Shown here: positions 50,296-63,700 of the stretch, piece after piece
Position numbering within the stretch: the stretch's first letter is position 1
Layout of the letters: every line of letters begins with the position of its first letter
Source: Casuarius casuarius
Lineage: Eukaryota; Chordata; Aves; Casuariiformes; Casuariidae
Assembly: GCA_003342895.1 (NCBI GenBank)
Contig: PTFA01000198.1
Location: forward strand, 767,905 to 831,904
Direction: 5' to 3'
DNA: 64,000 nucleotides
Program-made: the position numbers and the translations under genes
The notes under the pieces: model-generated
Database searches by the model: none
Told to the model about the DNA's origin: nothing
The model's input: only the letters and a program-made list of their open reading frames with translations

Positions 50296-52758
50296 TCTAG
50301 TTTCTTCTTCACTGTAAGGTACTGGCACATGAAACTTGTGACAGGTAAAGAGGTTCTCTGTGTAGAGTTCCTGCCTTGAAAATATTCTGATCTGAGATGA
50401 GTAACTGGAAAAGTAATAGGGAAATGAGACTGGTTATGTTTTTGTCAAACATACAAAATAAAAGCATAAAGAATTGGATCTTCTAGAGATTTTATTGCCT
50501 TTATGGCTTCTTTAAAGACTTGCATCTTTAAAGGGTTTCTGAAAAGATGCTAAATTGGCAGTATCAGAGACTGAAACTTCTATGTCAAAAGTGGTAATAT
50601 TCCCATACTGTGATTTAACGTGCTCTGATAGAGCTAGGCCATTTCTGCGATATCTGTTCAGTTTCCACAATTATTCAGCCCTGTTACCAGAAGGATGCCA
50701 ATACATTCATTAAGCCTCATGTGTTTTTGAAATGGATGCTTGTCTTGGAGAAGCTGGCCAGATTACTTACTCATTTCACATATATTACAGTGCAAAGTGG
50801 AAGTGACTTGCATTTACTATTGACTTGCTTGAGATTCTAGCCAATAACCAAGCAACAAAAAGCTCCATATCCCCTACCAATTTTTGAAGCTGCTCCTCTC
50901 TAGGGGTGAAATATCTTAAACACTCATTCAAGAAATAATTTATTTGATCTTTAGCTTCTATTATTCCCTCTCCTCAGGAGCCAACAACTGAAATTGACTC
51001 TATTCCCACTTCAGCTGCCTTGATTTTATGTTGGACGCATAGAAACTTAGCCACTGGGTTAAATTAGCCTAGCCCTGTCAGAAGCGAAGCCACATTTTTG
51101 ACAGATTTTAGTTTGACTAGTCAAAGAAAAGCAAAGGGTTTGAAGGCCTGATGACTTCAGAAACGTGAGTGGTTAACTTGAAAGTGTTGCACTTGACCAG
51201 CCTCTTGATTAAAACTTTTCACAAAGCTATCTTTTTCATAAAGCCAGTACTTTTAAACAAGTTTCTATAGCCATCAGTAATATTTTCAGCCATCAGGCAG
51301 TTTTCGTTGGAATGCTCCCTGTTTAGTTCATATCACAATGCTGTTTGACATATATGGGGCTGCTTGCCTCTTTCTCCTTAGTTATTTGAGCACCACTTCC
51401 ACTGTAAGAAGCGCTGTCCCCTCATATGAAGGGGCAAGCTGGCAGTGTAAGTTGCCAACACTAAGTACTGAAGCCAATTGCAAACTCTGTGGGTATTTTC
51501 TGGATATCTATGCTACATATATGGCTCCATGTTTCTCTTAAATGGCAAAATACTGTGAATAGGAAAAAATGCTGTTATATTTAGTAACTGTGGCAAGCAC
51601 AGGCAGCTGAATTTTAAAATATAGGGTAGACTTCTCTGTAGATTAATCACTATGGCCTTTTATCAGAAACTGTGGAGTTGATAATCTCTGTATATCTGCA
51701 CAAAATATCCTCATGTGCTACTACCCAAAGGAATGACTTGGAAAAAATGCGCGCTGCAGGGAGTCCTTAGGCGTTGTGCCTCAGTAACTTCCTGACTGAA
51801 CTTGCTCAGTTGGTAAGTAAGACTCTAAGTGCTGGCCGTTGTTCTGAGGTCTGCCCCTCAAAATGCACGCTGATTTTTACGCAGCATCACCATTAACACA
51901 GATGAAGAGCTACAGCAAAGTGTAGGCCTGGAGTGATCCTGAGAGGACTTTCACCCTTTTCTATATCCATAAGCCTCCACTGTCTCATGGATATCTTCAC
52001 TGAATGCAGTCATATAGTGGGACTGATACGCAGGCACAGTTAAGCGTTAGGATGAGCATGTCAGCTCTATGTCAGTTTCCTATTCCCAAGGTGGCCTTAG
52101 TGAAAGGCCATCACAAGATATAATTGGAAAGGCTAGAATTAAAACTATTAAAATACTGAACTTGAGATGTGTAATTAGCTAAATAAGTTGTCTATATATA
52201 GTACAATCAGAAGCACCTGGTTTTAAACAGGCAGATGCAACCTATCTCTCATCTATCTAATCAAGGTTTTTCTGTTATGCCTGATGCTGGTCTTTGAGTT
52301 TCTTGGAAACTTTTTATTATGAGTTGGAAAAGTTCTTGGTATTTCTCTGTATTTTGTAAAAGCTTCTGTTTACGTAGTTGGTGATCCACAAATTACCAAA
52401 ATGTATCTATTGAAATGATATCAAAAGTGGTGTGCTATTTTTGATACATCATTAAGAGGGATGCATTTTATATCCATCTGAGGATCACTCTTTACAAAAG
52501 ATACTACCAGCCTATCAATAAGATCTAAATAGGTTCTTGTACCTACAGCATCCCACTAAATACATTTATTCTCCTCCAGCATCCTTTGAAGAACAGACTC
52601 ATAGTAATTATAATGAAAACTATGAACCAAGACATTAATTCTTGAAAGAAAATAGTAAGTTTGGCTACACCATTTTAGTACCCAAAGAAGGCTGAGAGAG
52701 AGTGAGGCATCAGAGAGTGCTTAGTGTTTATCTTTTGGTAATCAGGAGGCCAAAATCC

Positions 52759-52783
52759 TTTTTTTTTTTTTTTTTTTTTTTTT
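52759..52783. repeat. Poly-T run, 25 nt
   Basis: Twenty-five consecutive T form the longest homopolymer in the window outside the gap region. On the minus strand it is a poly-A run and could mark the 3' end of a retroposed sequence lying at higher coordinates. I did not recognise a processed gene copy there. Confidence 0.9.
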
Positions 52784-54279
52784 AAATTGACATTAATGCT
52801 TCATTGTATATTATTTCATAATACAGTCCTTCCTAGCACCATAAATGCAAAGTTTTTAGAGGAGCTAGTCTTTCTTAAATTAGAATGAGAAATCGCATTT
52901 GTTTGGAAAACTCTTATCTGTATTCTAGAGCGAATCGAAGAATTTGAATTCAACAGACAAACAGAATAGTCCTATTGTGCTACTGTAAGAAGAACACTTT
53001 GAGTGACAATCTTATAATAAAACACCAGTTCAATAATGCTATTCTGCATTCTTAACTAGACAGTGTTCTACCACATCTATTGACTGACTGAGATATAGGC
53101 AAATAAATAAATTTTTTCACTATTTGTGTAGGTCTGTATTTAATCAAGGGAATTTGAAGGGCCTCGTGTTTGTACATATTAAGATCACACATGCTGTTGA
53201 ATAACGATGAATGATGACATTAAAATAATAAAGCAACTGGTTTGGAAAAGTTGCAGCTATTTTTTTCTTCTTCAAACAATAAGATCCCCGATCAAAGCAT
53301 TCAGAGAGGCAAAGAGATGCAGAACTCAGAGAGGAGCTACTGTGACCCTGATGATGGGCCCTCCCTGCAAACAGCTGCAGAGGAGGAACTTCTGTTTCAG
53401 TATTACTCTTTATTAATATGGCAAGGACTGGATATAAAAAATGCAAACAACTCCCCCCACCCAGGTGTTTAAACCGTGGCTTTTATTCAGGCTTCAAGTG
53501 TCTGTGACCAAAACTGGAAGTCAAAATGCAACCATCCAGAAGACAGCTGTCCCCTGTGCCGCCTTTTGATATGAAAATTACCATGTACCTAGAGTTCATA
53601 TGTTGTTCATTTGTCCAAAACTGCCTTTGACCAAGTATCTGTCTCCTGGTGAGACCCCACGGGGTTTCCTCTGGGTCTGGTCAAAGGTATGATCTAGTAG
53701 GAGGTTCTGAGCATGGCAGACACATTAAGAGAAACAGACTTCTCACCCAAAGCAGTTGTGACTCTTTTCTTTGAACAAAAGAAGTAGTGGCCTTCTTCTA
53801 GTCACCATCTGGTGCTAAACTGGTTGCCCAAGAAGCTGAACTTTTTGGTTCACTGTTGCCCTCAGGCTAGACACATTTAAATTTACACTCCTATCTGTCA
53901 GGTGAGAGCCTTGAATATGAGGTAACAGCTATTTGGACCCAATTAGGGCATTCTTTAAGGCACATGTGACATCCAAACAAATTCTGTTTCTATCTTGTTG
54001 AATCTAGGTCACTATGCAACATGCAATGCAATATTTAAAAGAACAACAACCAGCAGGGAAAGCCATGGGTTTAGAGTACCGAAGTGAAAGAAACAAGTCC
54101 TTGCTGGCAAGCCCTTCCAGCAAGACTGATTTCTGCATTTTACATTAGACAGTTCTTGGACAAAACCTGGAAATAATCCTGAAATCATGGTCTGGAATCC
54201 AGAGGTGCCTCTGTGGTTAGCATTTCCTATTGGCTGGTTCTAACCAGCACCAATGTGTGGGTTTTTTGGATTGCCTTTA

Positions 54280-54430
54280 ATGGGGAGGTTTAGATGCCTT
54301 ACGGAATGTATAGAAAACCTAAAAGCCTCTTATGGTTTTGGATTTCACTTTGGGGCCAACTGCTTTAAATACAGGCTTTGCAGTGCCTAAATTGTAGGCA
54401 GCGAAGGCCTTTATTGGATCTGGCCCTATA
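54280..54430. repeat. Possible old interspersed repeat, family unknown
   Basis: GTTTAGATGCCTTACGG, GCAGTGCCTAAATTG and CCTTTATTGGATCTGGCCCT recall a dispersed sauropsid sequence characterised by 'TTAGGCACCTAAAT ... TTTGTGGATCTGGCCC'. The match comes from memory and is short. I cannot name the family. Confidence 0.3.
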
Positions 54431-55164
54431 CCTCTTCATGAGATGGTCATGGTTTTATTCCCAGCAGAAGCCAGGTGTGCTTACATCTGTGTATTAAATT
54501 CAGAGTCAAAGAGGTTATGGGAGAACATATTCTCCATATATCCTATTTCCTTTACAAAAACTTCCCTCCACTATTAATTCAATCATCATTAAAAATAGTG
54601 GATGAGGAAATGTATTGACACAAAGCTATTATACATAGTTTTTTACCACTAAGGTCATTTAAAAGAAAATGGATATTGGAGTAAGCATTAAACCAGTAAT
54701 TACTAAAGTTATTTAAAATGAGATTTTATCCAAAGAAAGAAATATATCCTGCAGTTCTGAAGAAAGCTAAACCAGAGTCTGTAGATAGAATTCTGGCCCT
54801 CTGTGACTGAAGCATTTTTAAGAGTTTTATCACAGGATACTTGAGGATTATAAAGAATAATAAAATGTACTACTGATTCCTTGTGAGAATGGATAGAAGA
54901 AGCAGAATATTGATTAGGAGAAAGTGCTCATTGTTTGCAAAACTCTGCTAATTTTCTATTGACAAACTACTTTTACATGAAGCCATCTGTTTTGATGAAC
55001 TGTTTTAAAAACTAATGACATACTAGAATGAGACTCTCTAGTGATGTCAATCACTGTAGCTCTGTTTTCCCTCAGCTGAGGATCTGATCTGTGTGCATTT
55101 TTTTGTTACTGTTCGGCCATAGAATTGATTTCTTCACCAGTTGCTTCCTTCTTCGAACCCAAGA

Positions 55165-55400
55165 ACAGCCATATTGCGTCAGATCAAATGTCAACCTAAT
55201 CCTCCATCCTGTCCTTCACAGTAACCCATAGAAGGTGCCTAAGGGAAGACTTACAGCAACATATAGTGATGCTTGCCAATACTCTACAAGCATCCAATAG
55301 TTTGCAGTTCAAGGGTTTTATGATCATGGGTGGTGTTTTCTGTTTCTCTGGGGCATTTTTCTTCTCTATATTCCCCTCCTCCTTGGTAAAATCTTCTGGA
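55165..55400 (-). mobile_element. Old CR1-type LINE 3' fragment, antisense to window
   Basis: AAGAACAGCCATATTGCGTCAGATCAAATGTC, then CCATCCTGTC and AATACTCTACAAGCATCCAATAGTTTGCAG, follow a family whose sense 3' end reads 'GGATACTGGGCTAGATGGACC...TGACCCAGTATGGC'. That is the 3' end of a CR1 group common in turtles, crocodilians and birds. The rest (TTTGCAGTTCAAGGGTTTTATGA and TTTCTCTGGGGCATTTTTCTTCTCTAT) continues the same element. It is highly diverged and non-coding. Confidence 0.6.
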
Positions 55401-58400
55401 AACATTAAATGCTCACTAACTGCTAGTACATTCAGATAGCTTACATCTCCTATCTACTCCAAAGCTACAGATAGACCTTTGTAAAGGCCTAATTCAGAGA
55501 TCCTATGTAAGGTGCTGAGAAGGGGCCTGTGTAGACCAAGGTAATATGTAGGACAGCTTAACATAAAAACTGAAGTTGAATTTTGACCATTGCTTATAGT
55601 TCTACTGGTTTATGAGACCAGTTTGATAAGATGAATGACACTTTCTTCAGTGAACAGTTTAAATATGGAAGTAAATCAAGTCCTGTTATGTCTGCAGTAG
55701 CCTGTGTGACTTCTGCTTGTTTCTTGAAAGATCCTGCGGAGAAGCATTGCTGGAAGTGCCAGAGGTTAAAGTACAATGTTCCTAGATGCATGAAAGAGAC
55801 TGTAGGAGATCAGAGGGAGTTCAGGAACATAAATCCTTGTTCTCACTTCAGGGTTACAAATCTTTGATACTGAAACCTTATTACTGGCTTAGAATGCAGC
55901 AAAGTTTGCCCTTTAAGGATCTGGAATATATGCACTTTGCATATGTCATACTGTCTTTTTTCAAATGTAATGGCTATAGTTCAGGGGCCGGACAGGAAAA
56001 GGGGATTCATTCTGCCTTTCTGTTCCTTTTGAGAATGTATAAACTGGGACTTTGTTATCAGTGGCAAACTTCCCGTGAGCATTATATAGCTGGAATCATA
56101 ATTCATACCTTTAGCAAAAGAAATTGTACTTGTGAAAAGTCTGAGTGACTTATGCTTTGTGCTTCTTATTCTTTAGGCCTTGTGATCATCCCCAGTTCAT
56201 TATGGTTTGACTACAAGAAATTTGAATGGTTTCTATAAAAAGGCCACATAATGTTAATACATATATAAAACATTCCCATAGTGATGGTAATCCTTTTGCC
56301 TCTCCTGCCTTTTCAACATGTTATTAAGATTGGCATCTGCCATGAACACTTTATTTAAGCTTATTCTTGTGAGTAGCTTCAATGAAGTCACGAGACACAT
56401 CACAAGCTGCTACGCTAGAGTTTTAAACATAATCAGCAGGAGAACAGAGTCTCAAGATCTGTATTTGACCCTTTTCACTCCAAACTTATAGAGTAACCTG
56501 TCAGGAACAGCTCTTCTTCTGTTCATGCTCACTGAAGATAGTTGCTTAGCTTAAAATTCTTTCAAAGGAAGAGGGAGTTTTCATAATTTTAGGCACTGTC
56601 ATCAAACTGTGATTATTCCTCTACTAACTTATGTTAGCCATGACTGTTCCCCAGCAGGAGAAAAGCACCTGTCCAGCATTAGGGAGGTGGAAAATGTCTG
56701 GAGACCGTTTTTCCTGCCCTTCGTCCTCCTTCAGTGTTTAATGGCTAGCAGCCCTGGGAGATATGAAGTACAAAGATTTCTGTGTCAGCAAGCGTGGCTG
56801 CCCATTGTGTGTCAGATGACAGAACTGCAAGTGAGAAAATGTAAAAACACAGAGGAAAAGGCTATTCCAGAATTCTTTGCATTTCTGAATAAGCTTCTGC
56901 TTCATAATCAGATGCTGAATTTTCACTCATCTGTCAGAGAGGGAATGACACCTCTTAAAGAAGATGATACATTAAAGGAGACTTGCATATAATGGTCAGG
57001 TGTTTGCTCTTTTGTTTTTCCAAATAAATTAATAGGATTGGGTAGTGATTATAAGTTTTGGTTGTTTATTGTGGTCTTGCAAGCATAAGACTCCAAAGTC
57101 TTGAGGTGGAGATGTTCTTCTGCACTAGAAGGTAGAGGGTATTTTATTTGTCTTCTCAAGCATCATGAGAGATCTGTGAAAGCATGACACTTCTATTAAA
57201 CAGGAACTGAATCTAAGTACTTATTTCTTTTCTTCTGAATAATTTATTACAAAGATGAATACAGCCTAAGCACAATGATATAGCTCTGTTCTAGACATCC
57301 CTTACTTTCATCCACCCTTGTGATTTGCCTCATATCTACTTTTGAGTCTCTCCTGACATATGTGCCCTAACACCCAGTACTGGTATAAGCTGCTCTCTTG
57401 CAGCTACTACAACATCTAGGGAATTGCTTACAGATAGTTTTTCACGTAGGAACTATTTATTCATGAGGGGGATTTTCAGTGTCAGGTTTTTTAAGCACCT
57501 TAGGAAATAGATGATGATCTAATTTTTCAAATACCCATGTAATTCCATTAAATTGAATGAATTTATTCCTTGCTTGCAGTAGCAGGAGATGAGAAACTAC
57601 TGTGTCATTCTGTTCAGAAAATGCTGAAAAGTCTCCAGCTGTATCACATATTGCTTTCACAAGGTAAATTGGATTTAGATGCACCTTATTAACCAAGATT
57701 TTAGGAATGTCCTGTTTTTCTTTTATCTGACTAAATCCATGTTGCTGCTGTGTAATTCAAACTCACTGGAATGCAGATTTGTCCAAACATACCTTTAGAT
57801 ATTTCAAGTGGCTTCCTTGTTTCACCCCACTTCCCCTCTGACAGCACAAAGAGTAAAATCTCAATCTGAAATCCTGCCTGAGGATGGTGGGAATCCTGGT
57901 GAAAGGGTGTGCTACGCATATATGGAGGATGTAAAGAGAGTTGCTATGCCTGCTTTTGTCACACAAGGAACCCTGGGGGGATAGTGGGAACAGCAAGAGT
58001 TAAACATGAAAAATGGGATGGATGCTGCAGTTTCTATTTTTAATGCATGACTCCAGAGGCACGGTAGCCAGCTGTTGCAGATTCAGGCAGACTTGTAATT
58101 TGCATCTTGGGTCTAGCAAGGAATTAAGGAGCTGTAGCCAGCATCTCGTGGGGTACCTGGTCTCAATAACTAGCATAAGTAAAGTACTATGAAGGCCAGA
58201 GCCTCCAAGATATGTAAGTGCCTTGTGAAGTGGATGTTCAAATACCTTTTTCTCTGTCCACTCTGCATGGAGAAAAACAAAAACCAAAACAACAATATTG
58301 GATAGAGTTCCCTTCTGTGTTTTCTGTTCAGTGGTGATGTCTAAGCCGGTGCTCTTAAGAGTATGCTGAGGGGTTCCCCAGTGTGCTGGAGCATTGGTTT

Positions 58401-59811
58401 TTTCCCCAAAAGTTAGCTAATTTTCAGTCACTTGGGGAATTGCTTTGAAAGAGTCCAGAGCAAAATGGCTAGAAGGAAAGAGACAATATTAACAAACCTG
58501 TTATTTTGCAGTACTATGTTGAAACACGGGGCTGTTTAAACCCTGCACGGGGTTAAATAACAGCATGGCTTGAGAAGCTCTGGAGAACTGGGGGCTGTTT
58601 TTTCATTATAACCAAAGTGATAAATTACAGTAACACATGTGAACTTAATTGCTTTGGGTTTAACTTTCAATAGCACAAATATTATACAGTACAGGTAATA
58701 TGAAAGATTATACATCCTGTTATAACCATGATGTCAATATATATAACTAGCAGCTTTCTTCTGCAATGACTATTTCCTGCAAAGTGCTTTTCTCCCCGCC
58801 CCCCCCCCCTTTTTTTTAATAAACATAAATGCTGCACTAAGCTCTGAGTGAGAGAGTTTGGGTCTTGCAATATTCTCAGGACAGGCTCAGCTTTGACTCT
58901 GTCATTTTTTTGCTGATAAGGCAACTTTTCTCAGTTGAGTCTGACAACTCCTTATATTTAAACCCCCTCCCCCTCTTCTATCAGGAGCAGACTCTTATAT
59001 AGCCTTGATTTTTCTGCTTGTGAGGCACATTCACCCACAGTACATCAGGAGCAGGCATGCTGAAAATTGGCTTTTCCAACTGGACACAACCATATAAATA
59101 GTTGGCATCATCTATGGCAATTATCACTTCAAACCTCTTGGAAAAAAACATCTCACTTTCCAGAAGTTTGAAAAGTGAAAGTCTGCTGTTCTCCTAATGC
59201 TCTCTGTATTTAGCTTTAAGAAATTGAAATGCTTTAAGGAATTTAGTCTCTATTTCAGCAGAAGCTTAGGAAAAAAGAAAAAGATTTTTTTTAAGGGAGG
59301 GAGAAGAGAAGAAGGTAGAAACATCCAAAAATTTGACTCTCTTCTTATTTGATCAAACCTCAGAAACACTGCACTTTTACTATCATTTCTCAGATTAGTT
59401 TCACTCCACATGATTTAATAGAGAGCATATTTCAAGGAGAAGAATATTACTGGAAATTAAATATCAAAACGAATAACATTTCTTGTCTGAATGATTTAAC
59501 ATCCTGCCAGCACTCGTACCTTGTGCATCTTTGTATGAACGGTCTCCCAAGCAGCTATGTGCTGCTTCCTGGGATGGGAAAGGAAAGGGGGAGGAAAAGT
59601 AATTTGCAATTAACACTTGTGTTTCCTCAGTATTTTCCTATTTTTTCATCCTAGAAGGTAGGTTTTAAGTAATACTCACCTGGGCTGTGCCTTTTCAAGG
59701 CATAACCCAGGCCCCAGAGCAAGAAACCCTTCATATAAACAAGACATTGGCTGAGCGCAAAGGCTTTGCTGAACATCCTACAGCAGCAGGATTTTAACAT
59801 GAGATTTGGGC
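55401..59811. other. Non-coding stretch, nothing coding supported
   Basis: Two open frames of 120-127 codons on the + strand (55786-56148 and 56609-56992) lack a domain, a plausible start context and coding-like composition. I treat them as chance. The C11T8 run at 58799-58817 is listed separately. Confidence 0.45.
58799..58817. repeat. C11T8 pyrimidine run
   Basis: Eleven C are followed directly by eight T. Its length is likely to vary between individuals or be misassembled. Confidence 0.85.
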
Positions 59812-59862
59812 CAAATGTGTCAGTTTAACCACCTGTAAAATGGGTACACTGAGAAAAAGAAT
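59812..59862 (+). repeat. MIR-like SINE fragment (short)
   Basis: AAATGTGTCAGTTTAACCACCTGTAAAATGGGTACACTGAG parallels the MIR core 'CTGTGCCTCAGTTTCCCCATCTGTAAAATGGGGATA'. Only about 50 nt are recognisable. Confidence 0.4.
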
Positions 59863-61321
59863 ATTTTATGGCCTATGATGGCCAACATTTTAAGTTATTC
59901 ATATTTTTATAATTTAACTTAGTCTACTCTTATTCTGCTCTTTGCTACTTTCCAGTTAAGTAGTATGACCAACATGAAGTACAGAATGTCTAGTGCAAAT
60001 ATTCAGAGTTTGTTGTCTCCTCCCGTATTCAGAGCATGCCCTTTAACCTTTTAGACCAATTTGAAAACAGAACTGGAGTGTAATTCAAATAACGTATACA
60101 GGTTTATTAACAAGCATCAAATACATCAGTTATCTAAAGGGCATTTTCCATTCTTCTGCAATGAATATTTAGCTTGCTGTAAAATCAAAGCTAATCTTTA
60201 CACTCTGTTTTCCCCTCTTATCACATAACAGACAAGTGTTTCCTGCAGCTAGTGTGTTATAGTAGAGCATCTGCCTCTGTACGAACAAACTGCCAGATAG
60301 CCTTAGTGAGCAGTCAATTTATGCATTTGACAGGTTTATTACTTTATCAGTTATTTGCTCAAGGATGATTTTATTATATGCAAATCATTGACCTAAATTG
60401 GGGCAGAACAGATTTATTAAGGGGCCTAGATTCATCTCTCACCATTTGGTATGTGAATTTTTGTTGCATGATGCGTTTACTTCTAGAATATTCATTTGAG
60501 AGTTCTGTTGTAGCTACAGGATTTGTCAGAGCTGCGATAACGCTGATTTGTCCGTTTTTAACGTGCTCGTCCTTCTAGCGTGTCTGAGTTCAGAGTACAG
60601 GAGGCGGCTAGAAGGCTTCCATTTGGGATGCGGGAGTCAGAAAATGCATGCTTGTTTTTGTGCCAAACTTGGCATTTTAAAAGTCAAGAGGGATAAATTT
60701 CAGATCCTTACGAAAAGGTTTCTGTCACCTGTTCTGCAGAACTGATCTGGAGACGGTCTGTTTACCTCACTGGGCAAACATTTGGTAGCTAGTAAAGAAA
60801 CTGTAATGAAAATTGCTGATTTAATTAAAAAAAAAATCTGCAAATATTTGGTCATATTTAATTGATCTCTTGCTGGTTTTGTTCATGCCCTTTTTGTGTT
60901 CACCTTGTGTAAGTATTCATGCTGTTGAATTCACAGATACTCATAGAGGATGATTTAGCACTTGTTATCTCAGTGTTGATATCAAGAATTGTACATTTTT
61001 GTGAAACAGGAGAGAGCCTGGGTCTGTCTTACATTTCGCCTTGGAGTGTGGGAGACATAAGAGTCTCTTCTGTTGAGGGCAGCCTTAGAAAGCAGTCTTG
61101 GCATCTGGTATCCGCCTGCTGTGTGGGGAAAGATGTTAAAGCTCCTTTAGCCGCTAGTAGTGAACATAGCACATTCTTCATATTTTTTATTTTTCTCTCA
61201 CTTTATTTATTTTCTTAATAAATGGGGTCATTTTTTTTTTCTTCTTCTGATCAGGAATAACAACATTTCTAAATTATTAAGGTTTCGAGGTGGGAAAAGT
61301 CTGTTTTTTCTTTGGATCTAG
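59863..61321. other. Non-coding stretch, nothing recognised
   Basis: Short overlapping open frames at 60378-60745 and 60919-61218 have no recognised domain or splice context. I see no named repeat. Confidence 0.4.
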
Positions 61322-61437
61322 TTAGGACACTGGCTTAAGGCTTGGGAAACCTGTGCTCAAATCTTTGTTCTCCCACAGACAGAGCTGGGCATGCCATTTG
61401 CTATCTTTGTGCTTCAATGCCTATCCATACTTTGGGA
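61322..61437 (+). repeat. MIR-like SINE fragment ending at the assembly gap
   Basis: GGACACTGGCTTAAGGCTTGGGAAACC, then TGTGCTCAAATC, CTCCCACAGACAGAGCTGGGCATG, CCATTTGCTATCTTTGTGCTTCAATGCC and TATCCATAC follow the MIR order. That order is 'ACCTGGGTTCAAATCC ... CTCTGCCACTTACTAGCTGTGTGACC ... CAAGTCACTTAACCTCTCTGTGCCTCAGTTTCCCCATC'. The downstream part is lost in the gap. Confidence 0.55.
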
Positions 61438-61481
61438 NNNNNNNNNNNNNNNNNNNNNNNNNNNNNNNNNNNNNNNNNNNN
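61438..61481. other. Assembly gap (44 N)
   Basis: There are 44 undetermined bases followed immediately by an A-rich run. The true length of the missing sequence may differ from 44. Confidence 0.99.
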
Positions 61482-61482
61482 A

Positions 61483-61513
<31 letters not shown>

Positions 61514-61524
61514 AGAAAAAAAAG
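61482..61524. repeat. A-rich low-complexity tract beside the gap
   Basis: Runs of A are broken only by single G (A13 G A12 G A5 G A7 G). It most likely continues into the gap and caused it. Any open frame that crosses it is meaningless. Confidence 0.95.
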
Positions 61525-62761
61525 GAATCTGATTTATCTTAACTTTGGGCTATAAAGCCCTAAATAATGACTCCTGTATCCTGTCTGTCTCCAAAACGTC
61601 TACTGTCTCTCTCTTTTTACTCATATTCAGTTGGCAGAGCATTCAGTCATGTTAGAAGAGGGCGCTGACAAGATTATTCCCTTCTCAGCTGAAATAACCA
61701 AGGTTTGCTGACTTTTCTGCACATTAGAAGAAACTCAATACTTTCCTAGTTGGTGAGGCAGTAGGTTGAAAAATACTGATATGCTTTGAGCAGGAAAATA
61801 TACTTTGGATGCATAATTTGATGTGTAGTAAAGGGGAGAAATTTAAGAGTTCTCTGAATTTTTGTGTTTAGAGATAGCTGGGGAAGAAAAGGGAAAATAA
61901 CTTTTTAAAAATATTAATGTCAAACCAGCTTTATTGTATGCTTTTTTCTCTGTAGGTTGTGCCAAAAAATTTGCATTCTTTAAAGTATTAATTACTGCTA
62001 TGGTTTGTAAATAGTAGTAAATAACCTCTCTTCATAGAATTTCTTAAACTTATCAAGTGAAACCTATTTCAAATTTTGTCTCAAATTTTGGGGGGATAAA
62101 ATACTAGGACTTTAAATTGTGATTACAGCCAAGGCAACTTGAAAATGTCTCATGCCCAGGCCCTTTGATTTGTTTTGGAGTTGCCAAAGCGCTTTTTTTT
62201 TTGTTTTTTGACTATTTGGAGATTTTAACGAATTAAATTTTTTCCTGATGGATTATTTTGTAAGTTGCAGATCCCGAATGAAGAGCTGTTTATATTATAT
62301 TCTTTTATCTGTGAAAGCAAACAGTAAATTAATCCTTCAAGATTCTTTAAGGACTCAAAGCAGCCTACTCAGAACACTTATATGGAGAGGGAATAATTAT
62401 TAGGGATGTTGTTGCCTTGAATTCTATTAAAATTGTATGTGTCATAATACATATTTTTAAATGGGTTGGGGTAGTAGGTTTTTGTGTTAGATGAACCTCA
62501 GGAGGTTCCAGTAAACATACTGGGAACAAAAAATTCATTTTATTGTCCCCAGTCAAAAAAAATTGGTAAATCATACAGAAAACACCAGAGTCAAGGAAAC
62601 TGTAGTTCAGTGATAGATTCAGCAGTTAGGTAGCCCATGGGAGGAAAAAAAAAGTTTGATGTAAAAGAAGCAGGTATGCAATCAGAAAACTACTCAGGGT
62701 CAGACAGAATAGGAAGGGTAAATCATGTTCTCTTCTCTAGAGAAGTAGGGCTGTCTGCCCT

Positions 62762-62813
62762 CAGCTGTCTCTCTCCCTCTCGTTTCCTCCCTTCTCTCCC
62801 TCCCTCCGTCTCC
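62762..62813. repeat. CT-rich (polypyrimidine) tract
   Basis: About 50 nt made up almost only of C and T (CTGTCTCTCTCCCTCTCGTT, then CTCCCTTCTCTCCCTCCCTC). It is a low-complexity polypyrimidine tract. Confidence 0.85.
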
Positions 62814-63064
62814 ATACTAAGGCTTACAAAGCAGAGTTAACATAGCTATTGATCTTATGCCTCTTATCCTTATATTAGTGCTGGCTTACGCCCCTTTGTA
62901 GACCAGTATATGCTAAACCTCAATCAGGAGGCTGATTGAAATAATTTTCCCATTTCAAATCTCATTGTGCATGTTGTTTTGGCAGGATGTATATAATGAG
63001 CTTTATGTTGCATAAAGCTTTTCAATTTCTTTTTTTTTCTGAAACTAATCTTATATATTAAATA

Positions 63065-63160
63065 AGAATAACATTGTGTATATGTATATAATGCATATGT
63101 TATGTGTAAAAAATGTGTGTATACATATATAGAGAGTAAAAATATATATGATTATATTTG
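63065..63160. repeat. AT/GT-rich low-complexity tract
   Basis: Interrupted TATA, TGTA and TGTG units dominate (GTGTATATGTATATAATGCA, ATGTGTGTATACATATATAG). It is probably a decayed dinucleotide microsatellite. Confidence 0.75.
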
Positions 63161-63700
63161 CTTTCCAAACATGCATACAACCGTATGCAAAATCCTCCAT
63201 GGTTTTGAAGGAAAAAGGTCATTTTGCCTACCTTTTGCAAAAACTTTGTGATTCCCAACTTCTCCTACAGTCTCCTCAGACCCCACTGAACAGCATCTGT
63301 GATCACCTTTTTCTTCCTTCTTCTCATATTGATTCTATGTTTCAATTAACAGATTTCAGTTTTTTTTAAATAAACCTTAATGCACATCTGAGTGATAGCT
63401 TCCTGCCAGCAGTTTATAACAGAATATCACTACATTCTCAGAAAACTCTCTCTGATAATGTAGTACCACTCTTTAATGACAACAGGAAGCCATCAATCAG
63501 AATGAAGTTCTCTATGCTTCATTTAAAAAAATAAAAATTTCCTATTTTTAATAAGGAGAAAGAAGTAGGGCCAAGCAGGGGGAAGACAGATGGCAGGTTG
63601 GTGGAGCCACCCAGTCTAAAGTCTCTTAAAAATGATATTTTTCAAACCATGGAAGGGGAGATTGCAAACCACATTTCATTCCCAGTCCAGAATTCTTGGT

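Larger units (their letters stand above)
50006..55164. other. Non-coding stretch, nothing coding supported
   Basis: It contains A15 (50281-50295), T25 (52759-52783) and a weak repeat-like stretch at 54280-54430. The short open frames on either strand (for example around 53144-53472) overlap each other and show no domain. Confidence 0.45.
61525..63700. other. Non-coding stretch with low-complexity tracts
   Basis: It contains a T-rich run near 62191-62208, a CT-rich run at 62762-62813 and an AT/GT-rich run at 63065-63160. No coding segment was supported. Confidence 0.5.

Noticed and set aside
55786..56992. Two + strand open frames of 120 and 127 codons
   Set aside because: No domain, no splice context and no coding-like third-position bias; considered chance.
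61342..61542. Open frame crossing the N run with a poly-lysine end
   Set aside because: It is an artefact of reading through the assembly gap and A-rich tract.
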